DNA from: Kushneria phosphatilytica
Lineage (GTDB): Bacteria; Pseudomonadota; Gammaproteobacteria; Pseudomonadales; Halomonadaceae
DNA length: 64,000 nucleotides
Assembly (NCBI RefSeq): GCF_008247605.1
Contig: NZ_CP043420.1
Location: 1,984,001-2,048,000, forward strand
Direction of reading: 5' to 3'
This document shows, in pieces, positions 19,578-29,074 of the stretch. Both the position numbers and the translations under genes were made by a program. Positions within the stretch are counted from its first letter, which is position 1, and every line of letters starts with the position of its first letter. Under the pieces are notes generated by a model that worked only from the letters and a program-made list of their open reading frames with translations, was not told where the DNA came from and made no database searches.

Positions 19578-20735
19578 ATGAAGCGCAGCGAAATCAGAAA
19601 GCGCCCCCTCTCAGACACCACCATTGCCGGGCTTGAGCCTGAAGAGCGCGAGTACCGTGAGCACGACGGCAACGGTCTGTACCTGCGCGTGAACCCGACC
19701 GGGTACAAGACCTGGATGCTCAGGTACAAGAAACCCAATGGTAAGTGGGCATGGAAGACATTGGGGAAATACCCTGCTCTGTCAGCCAAAGACGCCCGGC
19801 GCCAGGCCCTGAACGGCATAGAGGAAAAGCCCGATTCGATACTGTTCCGGGTCGCTGCCGAGGACTGGTATCAGCATAAGCTGGATTCGGGCCGCGCCCC
19901 TAGCGCTGTTCGTCAGATGCGTCTGTACTTGGATAAGGACATACTGCCCGAGATCGGGGACAAGCCTCTCGATCAGGTTACCCGTCAGGACTGCGTGAAG
20001 GTACAGGGTCGGCTGGAATCTCGCGGCGCCCGTTCGATAGCATCGAAAGTACGGGTCTGGCTTAACCAGATATTCTCTCGATCCATTGCACAGGGCCTGT
20101 GCGAATTGAACCCTGCATCCGAGCTGAATACCGTGGCGCTGCCGGTAGATGAGAAGCAGTACCCGCACCTGCTTGAGAGTGAGTTACCCGAGTTTCTGAA
20201 CGCACTCCATGCGTCGCCCTGCCGAACACTGGCTATGACAGCGACATGGATGCTGCTGAGGACCGCATCGAGACCCGGGATGATCCGATGGGCGAAGTGG
20301 GAAGATATAGACTGGGAGAAGGAACTGTGGACGATTCCGGGCGAACGCATGAAGACACGCCGCGACCACCTTGTTCCGTTGCCGTCGCAAACCCTGAATG
20401 ACCTGCGTCGGCTGCATGAACGCACAGGACGCTCGGATTACCTGTTTCCGGGCGTCGGAGAAAACCCGGTAATGAGTGATGGCACGATCAACAAAGTCAT
20501 TCGTACTATCGGGTATAAAGGTAAGTTGGTAGGGCATGGCTCCCGACACACAGCCAGTACCCTGCTCCACGAGCACGGGTGGCCTCATGCCCACATAGAA
20601 GCTCAACTGGCTCACAAGGAAAAAGGTGTGTCAGGGGTTTACAACAAGGCCGCCTATCTCGAAGACAGGCGGCGCATGATGCAATGGTACGCTGATTATC
20701 TAGATCAGCTAGCTGAGTCAGAATCCGTGCTGTGA
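19578..20735 (+). CDS. Tyrosine-recombinase integrase, P4 type
   Basis: 385 residues. N-terminal DUF4102-like DNA-binding domain (LYLRVNPTGYKTWMLRYK...KTLGKYPALSAKDAR), central SAM-like core-binding domain and C-terminal catalytic domain. Active-site landmarks are the Arg in TASRPGM, HGSRHTAST (His-x-x-Arg) and the Tyr in YNKAAYLEDRRRMMQWYADYLD (given as separate landmarks). It integrates and, with an excisionase, excises the phage at tRNA-Leu. Its last 18 bp overlap the convergent tailspike gene. A GGAAGCGGAA stretch serves as ribosome site. Confidence 0.95.
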   Translation: MKRSEIRKRPLSDTTIAGLEPEEREYREHDGNGLYLRVNPTGYKTWMLRYKKPNGKWAWKTLGKYPALSAKDARRQALNGIEEKPDSILFRVAAEDWYQHKLDSGRAPSAVRQMRLYLDKDILPEIGDKPLDQVTRQDCVKVQGRLESRGARSIASKVRVWLNQIFSRSIAQGLCELNPASELNTVALPVDEKQYPHLLESELPEFLNALHASPCRTLAMTATWMLLRTASRPGMIRWAKWEDIDWEKELWTIPGERMKTRRDHLVPLPSQTLNDLRRLHERTGRSDYLFPGVGENPVMSDGTINKVIRTIGYKGKLVGHGSRHTASTLLHEHGWPHAHIEAQLAHKEKGVSGVYNKAAYLEDRRRMMQWYADYLDQLAESESVL

Positions 20736-22592
20736 ATTGTACAGATTAAGACTAAACCAGAAGCCTTGCGGGGTTTTAGGGTTTCCTGTACCGCGTTCGA
20801 CAAAATAGAGTGTTACGCCATTCGCCCAGCGATTGCCACCGTCTCTACCAGGTTCGACGTATCCAACACCATCGAATTGGATACCCCGATCCTCAACCGT
20901 GACATCGATAATCGGGTTATCCATCGAGAAAGCGGTATGCAGTACCACTTCGCCTTCTGTAGACCAGTCCAGCGATTCAAACATGCCGACCCCGGTGGCG
21001 GTATCAGCCTGGGTCACGTAAGCTTGAGCGCGGACGCCGATGTATGCGGTCGAATCTTTAGCCACCTCAGATTTACCGACAAGTCCAGGGAGTGGTGCGT
21101 CTCCGCCATCCCACGCCTGTTCAAGCCATTCATATCGGCGTCCGGTTTCCTCGCCGCTGTCATCAGTATCGATGGCCTTCAATAACCGGAGCTTGCCACG
21201 AAACACGCCACCCTCGTCCTCGTCGTGTTTGACGGTGACGTTCTTGGCGCTGTGACGAGGCATCAGCTTCACGTCATCGGCTGCCTGCAATTCAATCGGG
21301 CAGTCGCCGTACTTTGTCCAGTCGGAACGGATCACCAGCGGCCCGATGGGAGACCAGTCATCACGACCTTGGTAAACCCCGCCAGTGGTCAGGTGCATCG
21401 CCTGGCCCGTGCTGTCAGTCACCTGTACTTTGTTGCTATCTGTAGACACACCGCCCATCTTGCCGTTGGTGAGGTCGTTATTATCTCCATCTGTGGCAAT
21501 GTCGGTAAAAAATGGGTTGACCCAATTACCGCCATGAAAGTTGTTACCTGCCGACCAGCAATCCCTGAACTGTTGCGCATCTAGTGGGTACACTACTTGG
21601 ATTGGATCATCCTCGGAACCTCCACCCCCTTCGGTCCAATTACCGATAAAGCCGCAATTGAAGATAACCTTGCCGACAACCATGGCATCGCTGCATTGTT
21701 CCCAGGTATTATGGGAAAAGCGTGAGCCCCAAAGCTGCCCTTCTGAGCGCATAAGGTGTTTACAGTATTGAGACAGGCAGCGCTCGACCGTATAGGTTGT
21801 CACAATGCCGCCGCTGTACGCATGGATATTGTTCGTGCAGCCAATGAAGTGACATTCGATGATATCGATATTAGCCCCGGCCCCGGCACGAATACCGTCA
21901 TCCGGCATGTTGAATGTGCAGCGGGTAACCTTGTTGACGTAACCGTCCAACTCCAAGGCATGGTAGCTGTTTCCGTCCCTGCTATTATCAGGACCAAAAA
22001 AGGCCAACCCATCAGCCATGTAGACCCCAGTGAACATGGCGCCGTTCAGCTCAGATGATGGTTTGATCGCTGCACGGTTCTTAAAGAAGCCAAAATGGCT
22101 CCACATGTTCGAGCGCAACACCATACGAGCCTGCTTGCTGCGTTTACCTTTATCATCCTTGAGCCAGAATTTTACTGGCCTATCAAGCAGGTACACACCC
22201 TCATTAGGCACGATAATCGTGCCCGTAAGTTGTGAATCAATGGCTCGCTGAAAAGCGTCGGCTGAATCGTTTTGTCCGGTTGGGTCGGCACCCCAAGCGA
22301 GAACATTGCCGATGTCCTCAGTGCCCCATTCCCGTTTGAATCGGTCGCCGTTAGCGGTCACGATAAAGGCACCGCCGTCATCAACTGTACTAGTGTCACC
22401 CGGGACGTGAATAAATGTACCGCCACCGTAGCCGGTATACGTGTGGCAGCTCAGTACAACCCTCTCGCCATCCTTTTGAGGATTATAGGAGCGTAGAGAT
22501 GCGAGGTCCGGGAGGACCGCGTTGCCGTTGTTATTTTTGTAGGCGTTAACGAACTCATCAAAAGACGATTTCAATGCTTCGGCCTGGTTCAT
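20718..22592 (-). CDS. Putative tailspike with right-handed beta-helix
   Basis: 624 residues, last gene of the late operon. The N-terminal ~110 residues are a head-binding-like segment. Then a pectate-lyase-like start (GNVLAWGADPTGQNDSADAFQRAI, typical of phage depolymerase/tailspike beta-helices) and repeated short strands with Asn/Gly turns (about 110-420) follow. The C-terminal ~200 residues look like a beta-sandwich. Such proteins bind or cut capsule or LPS. No catalytic residues can be assigned by eye. AAGGAT six bases upstream supports the start. Confidence 0.75.
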   Translation of the reverse strand: MNQAEALKSSFDEFVNAYKNNNGNAVLPDLASLRSYNPQKDGERVVLSCHTYTGYGGGTFIHVPGDTSTVDDGGAFIVTANGDRFKREWGTEDIGNVLAWGADPTGQNDSADAFQRAIDSQLTGTIIVPNEGVYLLDRPVKFWLKDDKGKRSKQARMVLRSNMWSHFGFFKNRAAIKPSSELNGAMFTGVYMADGLAFFGPDNSRDGNSYHALELDGYVNKVTRCTFNMPDDGIRAGAGANIDIIECHFIGCTNNIHAYSGGIVTTYTVERCLSQYCKHLMRSEGQLWGSRFSHNTWEQCSDAMVVGKVIFNCGFIGNWTEGGGGSEDDPIQVVYPLDAQQFRDCWSAGNNFHGGNWVNPFFTDIATDGDNNDLTNGKMGGVSTDSNKVQVTDSTGQAMHLTTGGVYQGRDDWSPIGPLVIRSDWTKYGDCPIELQAADDVKLMPRHSAKNVTVKHDEDEGGVFRGKLRLLKAIDTDDSGEETGRRYEWLEQAWDGGDAPLPGLVGKSEVAKDSTAYIGVRAQAYVTQADTATGVGMFESLDWSTEGEVVLHTAFSMDNPIIDVTVEDRGIQFDGVGYVEPGRDGGNRWANGVTLYFVERGTGNPKTPQGFWFSLNLYNSQHGF

Positions 22593-22620
22593 GATAATTA
22601 TCCTTGAGCCTTAGCCAGGT

Positions 22621-24378
22621 TTACAAAAGCCCGAGTTCTTCTTCTAGTGAGCGGGCATACTCATAAAGTTTGCGACTGTCCAAAGAGTTACCAATGGCTA
22701 ATGCGAATATCTTACCGCGCCATGGCTCATATCCGTCCTGTCGCGAGGCAAGTGTCAGTGGTTTCTGAGCGTCATTATCTACGGCATCGGTATTCAGGGT
22801 ACGGTTGAGAGCCCCGGTCTGGCGTGCCACGCCGCGAACCGTATCAACCGTCAGAACCCTCCTTTTAGGTAATACACCTATTCTGTTCAGATTCGTCTGA
22901 AACTGGTGGCATTGCTGGCTTCCACTACTACCGTTGTACCCGCCAAAGATGACCACCCGGTCCTTAACCATATCGGCGGTATTGAACCGAACTGCTTCGA
23001 TAGGGGCGTCGCTTCGGTCTTCCCAACTCTCGTCGTCTCGGTAGAAAATCCAGAGCGATGAAGTCAGGCCACCACTCTGTTTACCACCGAATACATAGAT
23101 GTCTCCAAGGTCCGGGTCACAAGCTACACCTGCTGTAGTGAACCCGGCGGGAGCATCCGGTAACTGGGTCCAGGTGATGTCTCCATTAGAGACCACCCCT
23201 TCGTACATATAAGGAAGGTAGCTGCCGTTGTAGCCTCCGCACAGATAGATGTGATCCTCGCTCACTGCGGAACACGGATTGTTGGCCGAGTACGGAATAT
23301 CACTGATCTGATGCCAGCTTCCGTCCTCAAAATCTAACCGGTAAGCCGTTGCCGTGTGTCCCGCTGAGGAGTTGTACCCACCCAAAACGTACAAGCTGTC
23401 ACCAACGACACATCCTGTACTCCAATACAATGAGAACGGTGGATCGGCCATCTGATACCACTGTCGTTCATTAATGACAAATTTCCAGGCAGTCTGATAC
23501 GCATCCACGGCCCCGCTTTGCCGGGCGTCTGTTCCGCCAATCAGATAAAGCGCACCCTCGTAGTAGACCATCGTCCCACCGGAAGTGGGAGGGGGGCCAT
23601 TTTCGGTGGGAAGGGTTTCATAATCCTCGAATACCGGATCGAAGCGATAGAAATCACTTAGAGCGGAGGCGGTCTGAAACCAATTAAGATCATCGTTACG
23701 CCCTCCATGAATATATAGATAACGGCCATCACTGGCTGTGTGGTGACCATAACGAGGTGAAGGGACGTTGCCATGGTCTGGCGACTCACGCCAGTCTGTC
23801 ACCATCCAGTTACTCCACTTGACCTCGGATGACCCATTGTTAACGTCGATGGTGTTATATATCTCGCCGTTATCCGGCCGGGTCTCATAGATACTATACG
23901 CAGCACTGGAGCCTGCGTTGCGATCCTGAAAGAGCGGCCAGTTATAGGGCTTGTTTTCGTTTAGATCACTGCTTGTCTCCAACGCGATCACAAAGCAGGG
24001 ATGGTCGAATGCCATATCCCCGGTGTCACCTACATTCAGATAGTCATCCGAACCGTCAAAGATTACGTAGCCCCGGTTCGAATCAAGCCTGTTAAAAGCA
24101 GGGCGTTCGCTGTCGCTCGCAGCCGTGGCTGTGAAGCCATTCAGGGTACGATCTTTCACCCAGCCTACCGGATCGCCAGTCGCCGGGTTACCGCCTGTAC
24201 CATTTCGTTTAAGCTGCATCCGGTTTTGCTTATCGAAATCCAGCAAGCCGCCCTGATGCCCATCGGCAAAAAGCATCAGCCCGGTAGGGCCCCATACCAA
24301 CTGAGAGCCTTGGTAGATCAGTACCGGCTGGTCACCCAAGCGAATGTCAGCTAACTTTCTATCTCCGAGTCTTAGCAT
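22621..24378 (-). CDS. Tail protein with Kelch beta-propeller inserted in a LamG-like domain
   Basis: 585 residues. The first ~35 residues (LRLGDRKLADIRLGDQPVLIYQGSQLVW) repeat the LGD...VYLG motif seen at the start of phage tail-tip adhesins. A LamG/concanavalin-like half follows (about 60-165: VIFDGSDDYLNVGD). Then come six or so Kelch repeats (about 185-480), with recurrent GG dyads and W/Y pairs such as LYLIGGT, LYVLGGYN, IYLCGGYN, IYVFGGK and VVIFGGYN. The C-terminal end (AIGNSLDSRKLYEYARSLEEELG) is the usual close of a LamG domain. Probably a receptor-binding protein. Its ATG overlaps the upstream gene's stop (TAATG). Confidence 0.75.
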   Translation of the reverse strand: MLRLGDRKLADIRLGDQPVLIYQGSQLVWGPTGLMLFADGHQGGLLDFDKQNRMQLKRNGTGGNPATGDPVGWVKDRTLNGFTATAASDSERPAFNRLDSNRGYVIFDGSDDYLNVGDTGDMAFDHPCFVIALETSSDLNENKPYNWPLFQDRNAGSSAAYSIYETRPDNGEIYNTIDVNNGSSEVKWSNWMVTDWRESPDHGNVPSPRYGHHTASDGRYLYIHGGRNDDLNWFQTASALSDFYRFDPVFEDYETLPTENGPPPTSGGTMVYYEGALYLIGGTDARQSGAVDAYQTAWKFVINERQWYQMADPPFSLYWSTGCVVGDSLYVLGGYNSSAGHTATAYRLDFEDGSWHQISDIPYSANNPCSAVSEDHIYLCGGYNGSYLPYMYEGVVSNGDITWTQLPDAPAGFTTAGVACDPDLGDIYVFGGKQSGGLTSSLWIFYRDDESWEDRSDAPIEAVRFNTADMVKDRVVIFGGYNGSSGSQQCHQFQTNLNRIGVLPKRRVLTVDTVRGVARQTGALNRTLNTDAVDNDAQKPLTLASRQDGYEPWRGKIFALAIGNSLDSRKLYEYARSLEEELGLL

Positions 24379-25352
24379 TATTCCTCCGGCATTACGTAAA
24401 GGGTGGCACCATCCGTTGACGAGAGTTGCTGGTAATCGGAAACCGTCGTTCTGACAATTGAAGTTCCCTCGCCTTGAACAGCGGTCTGTGCCAGGGCTCC
24501 CTGCTTTGCGGTCGCATACTGATCTGGCGTCTTACCACCGAATGTTTCGACGTTCACTGTTAGGCTGACATCACTGCTACCGTCGAAGGTTGTTGACCCT
24601 GATGCGTCACCCGTCAGCGCAATTTTGCGAGAAGTGGCAAGTTTCACGGCGCTGTCAGCCGTCCCGGCTCCGGGTGAGATGTCTACCCACTTACTGCCTG
24701 ACCACCGATAAATGTTGGCCGTATCATTGATCGGAACGACATAAATCTTGCCGGATTCCCCTGTTTCGGGTAGCTCGTCAACTTCGATCACATCATCCAC
24801 GTAACTCGGAAGCTGCCCGGTCGGAATGACTCCGGTGTCATCAAGGGAGGCGAGTCCCCCGGGCGACCCCTTAATGTTTGTGTCGAGCTTCGTAGAGAGG
24901 TCCGGCTTGTCTGACAGGGAGTCATACGAACCATTGGTTGCCACATCCGCCAAAGAGTCAGGTTGAATAGCCGAATCCGCTTTCTCCCCCTGCTCAGATG
25001 TCGCAAAATAGGAAGCGTCATGACCATCCAGTTTGTCTGAATCCGCAGCCCTGAGAACGGGTGGGTTGGACTCAACCGGATAGTTCGCCAAGTCAAGTGC
25101 CTGGGGAATGGATAGCTCGGCATTATCACTGGATGTGATTTTACCCAACGCTGTCTTGTATCCGTCATTCGACCAGTACACCTGATAAGTACCGGGTTGC
25201 AGGTCAATATTGTAGGAACCGTCTTCATCGGTAGAAGTCTGGTACTCTGACTTCTCCAAGAGCCCACCTTTGGTGGTTTCCGTTGCGGTGAAGTAAAGGG
25301 AAACACCAGCAAGTGGTTCACCAGCGTTATAAAGAGTTCCGGTAAGCTTCAT
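24378..25352 (-). CDS. Tail fibre-like protein with Ig-type N-terminal domain
   Basis: 324 residues. The first ~85 residues look like a carboxypeptidase-regulatory/transthyretin-like beta domain (GTLYNAGEPLAGVSLYF...DEDGSYNIDLQPGTYQVYW). The rest is fibre-like, with the phage tail-collar type motif ADSDKLDGHDASYFAT and TSRKIALTGDASGSTTFDGSSDVSL, the repeat found in many tail fibres. It ends ATLYVMPEE, nearly the same as the end of the next upstream gene (TLYVMPENNN), so the two are partial paralogues. Confidence 0.7.
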   Translation of the reverse strand: MKLTGTLYNAGEPLAGVSLYFTATETTKGGLLEKSEYQTSTDEDGSYNIDLQPGTYQVYWSNDGYKTALGKITSSDNAELSIPQALDLANYPVESNPPVLRAADSDKLDGHDASYFATSEQGEKADSAIQPDSLADVATNGSYDSLSDKPDLSTKLDTNIKGSPGGLASLDDTGVIPTGQLPSYVDDVIEVDELPETGESGKIYVVPINDTANIYRWSGSKWVDISPGAGTADSAVKLATSRKIALTGDASGSTTFDGSSDVSLTVNVETFGGKTPDQYATAKQGALAQTAVQGEGTSIVRTTVSDYQQLSSTDGATLYVMPEE

Positions 25353-25379
25353 TACTTCGCTCCTTGAACAAACAAACTG

Positions 25380-25892
25380 TTAGTTATTATTTTCAGGCAT
25401 GACATATAGTGTTTGTGGATCGAGAGACTCGATCTGCTCGAAATCAGAGGTTGTTGTCAGTACAATCGCTATTCCTTCGCCCTGAACGGCTGAATCTGCT
25501 TTTTCACCTTGTGCAGCATCAGCAAACTCATCGGCATCCGAAGAGGAAGCAGTGCCCAGGTCGGGTTTATCGGATAAATCCGAATATGAACCGCTGGTTG
25601 CGATAGTAGAGAAATCGGGCTTATCCGTGAGATCAGAATAAGAGCCACTGAAAAGAACGGGCTTGTTTTTCAGGTCGGCATAAAGACCACTAGTCGCAAC
25701 CGTTTCCAGCGAATCAGATTGAACCGCAGAGTCTGCTTTTGCCCCTTGCTCTGAAGTGGCGAAGTAATCGGCATGGTGACCGTCAAGTTTATCAGCGTCG
25801 TCCGCTGTAATCGTTATCGATGTGAGTTTATCGTAAAGTTCATCAATAGTAGACTGTAATTGCTGAACATCTACCGTATCGCTGTTAGCCAT
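25380..25892 (-). CDS. Small tail fibre-like protein, partial paralogue of its neighbour
   Basis: 170 residues from the ATG at 25892 (AGG eight bases upstream); the frame is open to 25910. A short coiled-coil start (QQLQSTIDELYDKL) is followed by ADKLDGHHADYFATSEQGAKADSAV and tandem SGSYSDLTDKPDFSTIA-type repeats (three copies of Y(S/A)DL..KP). The C-terminus TLYVMPENNN matches the end of the downstream protein. Probably a trimeric fibre or adaptor component. Confidence 0.65.
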   Translation of the reverse strand: MANSDTVDVQQLQSTIDELYDKLTSITITADDADKLDGHHADYFATSEQGAKADSAVQSDSLETVATSGLYADLKNKPVLFSGSYSDLTDKPDFSTIATSGSYSDLSDKPDLGTASSSDADEFADAAQGEKADSAVQGEGIAIVLTTTSDFEQIESLDPQTLYVMPENNN

Positions 25893-25908
25893 AACCATTA
25901 CCTGATAC

Positions 25909-25936
25909 AAAAAAGCCCCACATAACTGCGAGGCTT
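25909..25936 (-). terminator. Intrinsic terminator after the J-like gene
   Basis: Minus strand AAGCC...GGCTT stem (one extra C-G pair) followed by six T. It separates the J-like gene from the fibre genes inside the late operon. Confidence 0.75.
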
Positions 25937-25990
25937 ATAAATAGATTAAGGGGTGGTAATTAAGATATAAAAAACCAAGCTTACCGTAGA

Positions 25991-28900
25991 TCAGGGGATT
26001 TTAACCACGTTGGCGTTTACGGATGTAAGATAGAGAGAATCGAAGTTCTGATCCGTATCAGAAGTCTTTTGAACCGTGAGTTCAAGACTATTAGTCTTTG
26101 CAGGAAGCGCCAGACTAATCGAACCAAAGGAAAATATATCGTAGGGAAATGTATAGGTTTCCCCACCCCCGCTCAAGACAATGTTTACGAACGTCCTGAT
26201 AGGTATTGTCCCGTCTTTTATATCCCAATCAAATTTAAGGGTTACGATAACTATTGGCGTATAGCCACCGTCCCTATCACCAAGATATTGATTGTGAGAA
26301 TAAAAAGTCCAATTATTAGACCTACCCGACCAGTTAAAACTGGTGAAAGTGGCTACGTCGCCCTTAATGTCATCAGCAAACAGGGTTCCTCGAACAGTAG
26401 CATCATAAAACTCAACCGTGCCATTCTGCTCTATCTTCCAGCCTCTCGATCCTTGGCTATAGTTATTTGATTCAACATCTCCTGTGAATCGAGCCACTTC
26501 TTGGACATCGAGTACATCTGTACGAATATATCCATTCTCGATAAGTGATCTACCGTCATCAGTGACGATCTTACCAGCAGTAAGCTGACCGATAAGGGAC
26601 TCAGGCATCACGACCCGGCCGTCTTCGACAATAAATGCCAAGACATGCTCCCCGCTCACCTCATTATAGATATAGAACTTATCGGCTACCGCACCAATCT
26701 CAGCGATGTCCCCATCCGTCTTGAGGCCCAATACCGCCTTAGAGTCTCCAACCTGAACAGTTCGAATCGCCCCAGCCTTAAACCCATTGCCGTCTTCTTG
26801 TACTACGGTATAAAGATCATCTTCTACCTGAGCCTGGGCAGTTTGAAGTGTAGTTACTTGTCGCGCCAGGTTAGACCGTACTATTTGCTCTACACGAAGG
26901 GTCGAGTTGTTTGTCTCACTGGCAGCTTTTAAAAGCAGCATCTTGACGGCCTGCTCATCACTACCACGTCGTAATTCGCTGATCGCCTTTTCGTTATTTT
27001 CAAGCTGCTGCCTAAAACCATCTAGGTCAGTATCTACCTGCTGAAGGACGCCGGGGGAAACACCTTCCACAATGTCATCATAGAGCTGGCCTTCCTGCTC
27101 AATCTCGTTTCTCAGAGCATCAAAGATGTCATCGAAGTTCTCGTTAGTTGTAGCCTGGGTCGTAAACCATTCGGACTTACCGTAAGCGTTGACTCCTCGG
27201 ACCCAATAGTAATAGGTCTGTCCCGGAGTCCGGCCGCTATGAGTAACACTCGCGCCCTGCGATAGATACTCCGCCCGTTCGGTTACTTCCGCATTCGATA
27301 TATCTGAAATAGTCGACCAGTAGTATTCCCAAGTACCACCACCAAGATCACCACTGTTGAGTGTCGGAATCAGCATAATGCTATCCCGAGCCTCAGTAAC
27401 TACAACTCTATCTGGCTTGGGTGGCTGAAGAATATCGAAGGTCGCAACGCCCTCACCTGACGTAGCCAGAGAACCGCGAGCCGACACACCAACGGTATAG
27501 CTACCAGCCGTGAGCCCGGATACAGACAAATTTGTCACGCCGCCCGGTACTTGTGCCGACTGCACTGCGCTCCCGTCATGACGAATCACCACGTTATAAT
27601 GAAGCGCGCCGGGAACAGCATTCCAAGTAATACGCCCCTGCTGTACGTCCCCGATCCGCTTGACCAGGTACCGTACGTTAGCGGGCGCGGCCATACCGCC
27701 AGTCGGCATATCAATGAAATCAGGTGGGCTGTAGGGCTGCGCTACTGAGTCATCGAAAATGTCAGCCGATACTGCGCTCAGAGTTACCTGACAACCCTCA
27801 GTACCGCTGAACTCCCAATCGGAAACAGCAAACTCGCCGTCAATATCAAGTGTCGGCAGACTGACCCTAACCACGCGCCCGGGACGGCACGCATACCCAG
27901 CGAAGTTCAGCTTCAGCTTTAGGTTACCGCCCGCACGTTTCTTGCGAAGCTGAATATTGGCAAGTCGCTGAGCCTGGTACGCATTAGTGACGAAGCGAAG
28001 ATTGAGTGTATCTTCAATCTCTTCTCCATCCTGTTCGACCCATTCATCGACTTGTACCGAGGGGTAGTCGGTTTCAGTCCATCGTTGAGCGGGATCGACG
28101 AACGTGCCGCGAATGGTGTTCACCGCATCCGAACGAGAAACCTCTGTCGAACCCTGGACCTGACCAATGACCATATCTTCGGTGATGGTGAACTCAGCCG
28201 GGCCGTAATAGGCACCGGCCATGAAACCGAAACGCCCACCGATACGAACCAGGTTACCCGCACAGGTAGCCTCTATGTCGGAAATCACCTCGTCCTTGCG
28301 TTCGTCGGCCTTGAAGCCACCTGCCATAGCATAGCGCTTATCGACTCCACCATCGGGGTTAGTAACAGATTCGTCACAGATATTGGCTGCTTCACTAAAC
28401 ATGTCGAAAACGATCTCATCGTCTGGCACATTCAGGCGGTTACGTAGATACCAAAGCATGATAAGAGCGGGGTTATCACTATACCCGGTGCTCTCATCAC
28501 GGGGGTCATAAAGCTCGTCGTTAAAACGTCCAGCGAACTTGAAGTCAGGGATGCCTGACGCGAAGTAATCAGAGTCGTAGGTCAGGGTCAGTCGAACGTA
28601 AGTCAGCCCTTTACCGATCTGGCTCTCCCGCCAATCGGGACTATTATTCAGGAGGTACTGATTTACTTCATCCGGGTCACTGACAACGTCCCATTCGATT
28701 AACCCGTCAGAGTCGTTAGCGTCCTCCTGATTGGCGTACACCGTCCTGATACCGTCGATGTGACCCTCAGTTACGGCATACACCAAATAAAGCTTCTCTT
28801 CGTCATCCCGGTCCTGGTCGCCGGTCTGCTCCTGAGCCCAAAAAAGCAGACCGCCAACGCCAATATCACCAAACACCCAGCGAACCGGCTCTTTCGACGA

Positions 28901-29074
28901 ACGTACAGTCTGCTTAACATCCCCCTGGTTGGTATTAGCGTTGGGTTTCTGGCCTTTACTGGTAGCTGAATAAATCGTCGCCGCCGCCGTGATGCCGAAG
29001 TACGGATTACCCGTAGCGAACCCGACAGCGACACCGACTGCGACCGAGGCGACCGCTTCAACCGCGTCACCCAT
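25991..29074 (-). CDS. J-like central tail tip (host specificity) protein
   Basis: 1027 residues. The N-terminal hydrophobic segment (VASVAVGVAVGFATG) and VRWVFGDIGVGGLLFW are typical of lambda J/tip-attachment proteins. Baseplate-hub-like domains follow to about 450, then fibronectin type III-like repeats (about 455-640) and a coiled coil (about 650-760). The DUF1983-type C-terminal section is marked by AFIVEDGRVVMPESLIGQLTAGKI. It forms the tail tip and directs adsorption and DNA injection. It overlaps the upstream peptidase gene by 8 bp. Confidence 0.88.
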   Translation of the reverse strand: MGDAVEAVASVAVGVAVGFATGNPYFGITAAATIYSATSKGQKPNANTNQGDVKQTVRSSKEPVRWVFGDIGVGGLLFWAQEQTGDQDRDDEEKLYLVYAVTEGHIDGIRTVYANQEDANDSDGLIEWDVVSDPDEVNQYLLNNSPDWRESQIGKGLTYVRLTLTYDSDYFASGIPDFKFAGRFNDELYDPRDESTGYSDNPALIMLWYLRNRLNVPDDEIVFDMFSEAANICDESVTNPDGGVDKRYAMAGGFKADERKDEVISDIEATCAGNLVRIGGRFGFMAGAYYGPAEFTITEDMVIGQVQGSTEVSRSDAVNTIRGTFVDPAQRWTETDYPSVQVDEWVEQDGEEIEDTLNLRFVTNAYQAQRLANIQLRKKRAGGNLKLKLNFAGYACRPGRVVRVSLPTLDIDGEFAVSDWEFSGTEGCQVTLSAVSADIFDDSVAQPYSPPDFIDMPTGGMAAPANVRYLVKRIGDVQQGRITWNAVPGALHYNVVIRHDGSAVQSAQVPGGVTNLSVSGLTAGSYTVGVSARGSLATSGEGVATFDILQPPKPDRVVVTEARDSIMLIPTLNSGDLGGGTWEYYWSTISDISNAEVTERAEYLSQGASVTHSGRTPGQTYYYWVRGVNAYGKSEWFTTQATTNENFDDIFDALRNEIEQEGQLYDDIVEGVSPGVLQQVDTDLDGFRQQLENNEKAISELRRGSDEQAVKMLLLKAASETNNSTLRVEQIVRSNLARQVTTLQTAQAQVEDDLYTVVQEDGNGFKAGAIRTVQVGDSKAVLGLKTDGDIAEIGAVADKFYIYNEVSGEHVLAFIVEDGRVVMPESLIGQLTAGKIVTDDGRSLIENGYIRTDVLDVQEVARFTGDVESNNYSQGSRGWKIEQNGTVEFYDATVRGTLFADDIKGDVATFTSFNWSGRSNNWTFYSHNQYLGDRDGGYTPIVIVTLKFDWDIKDGTIPIRTFVNIVLSGGGETYTFPYDIFSFGSISLALPAKTNSLELTVQKTSDTDQNFDSLYLTSVNANVVKIP

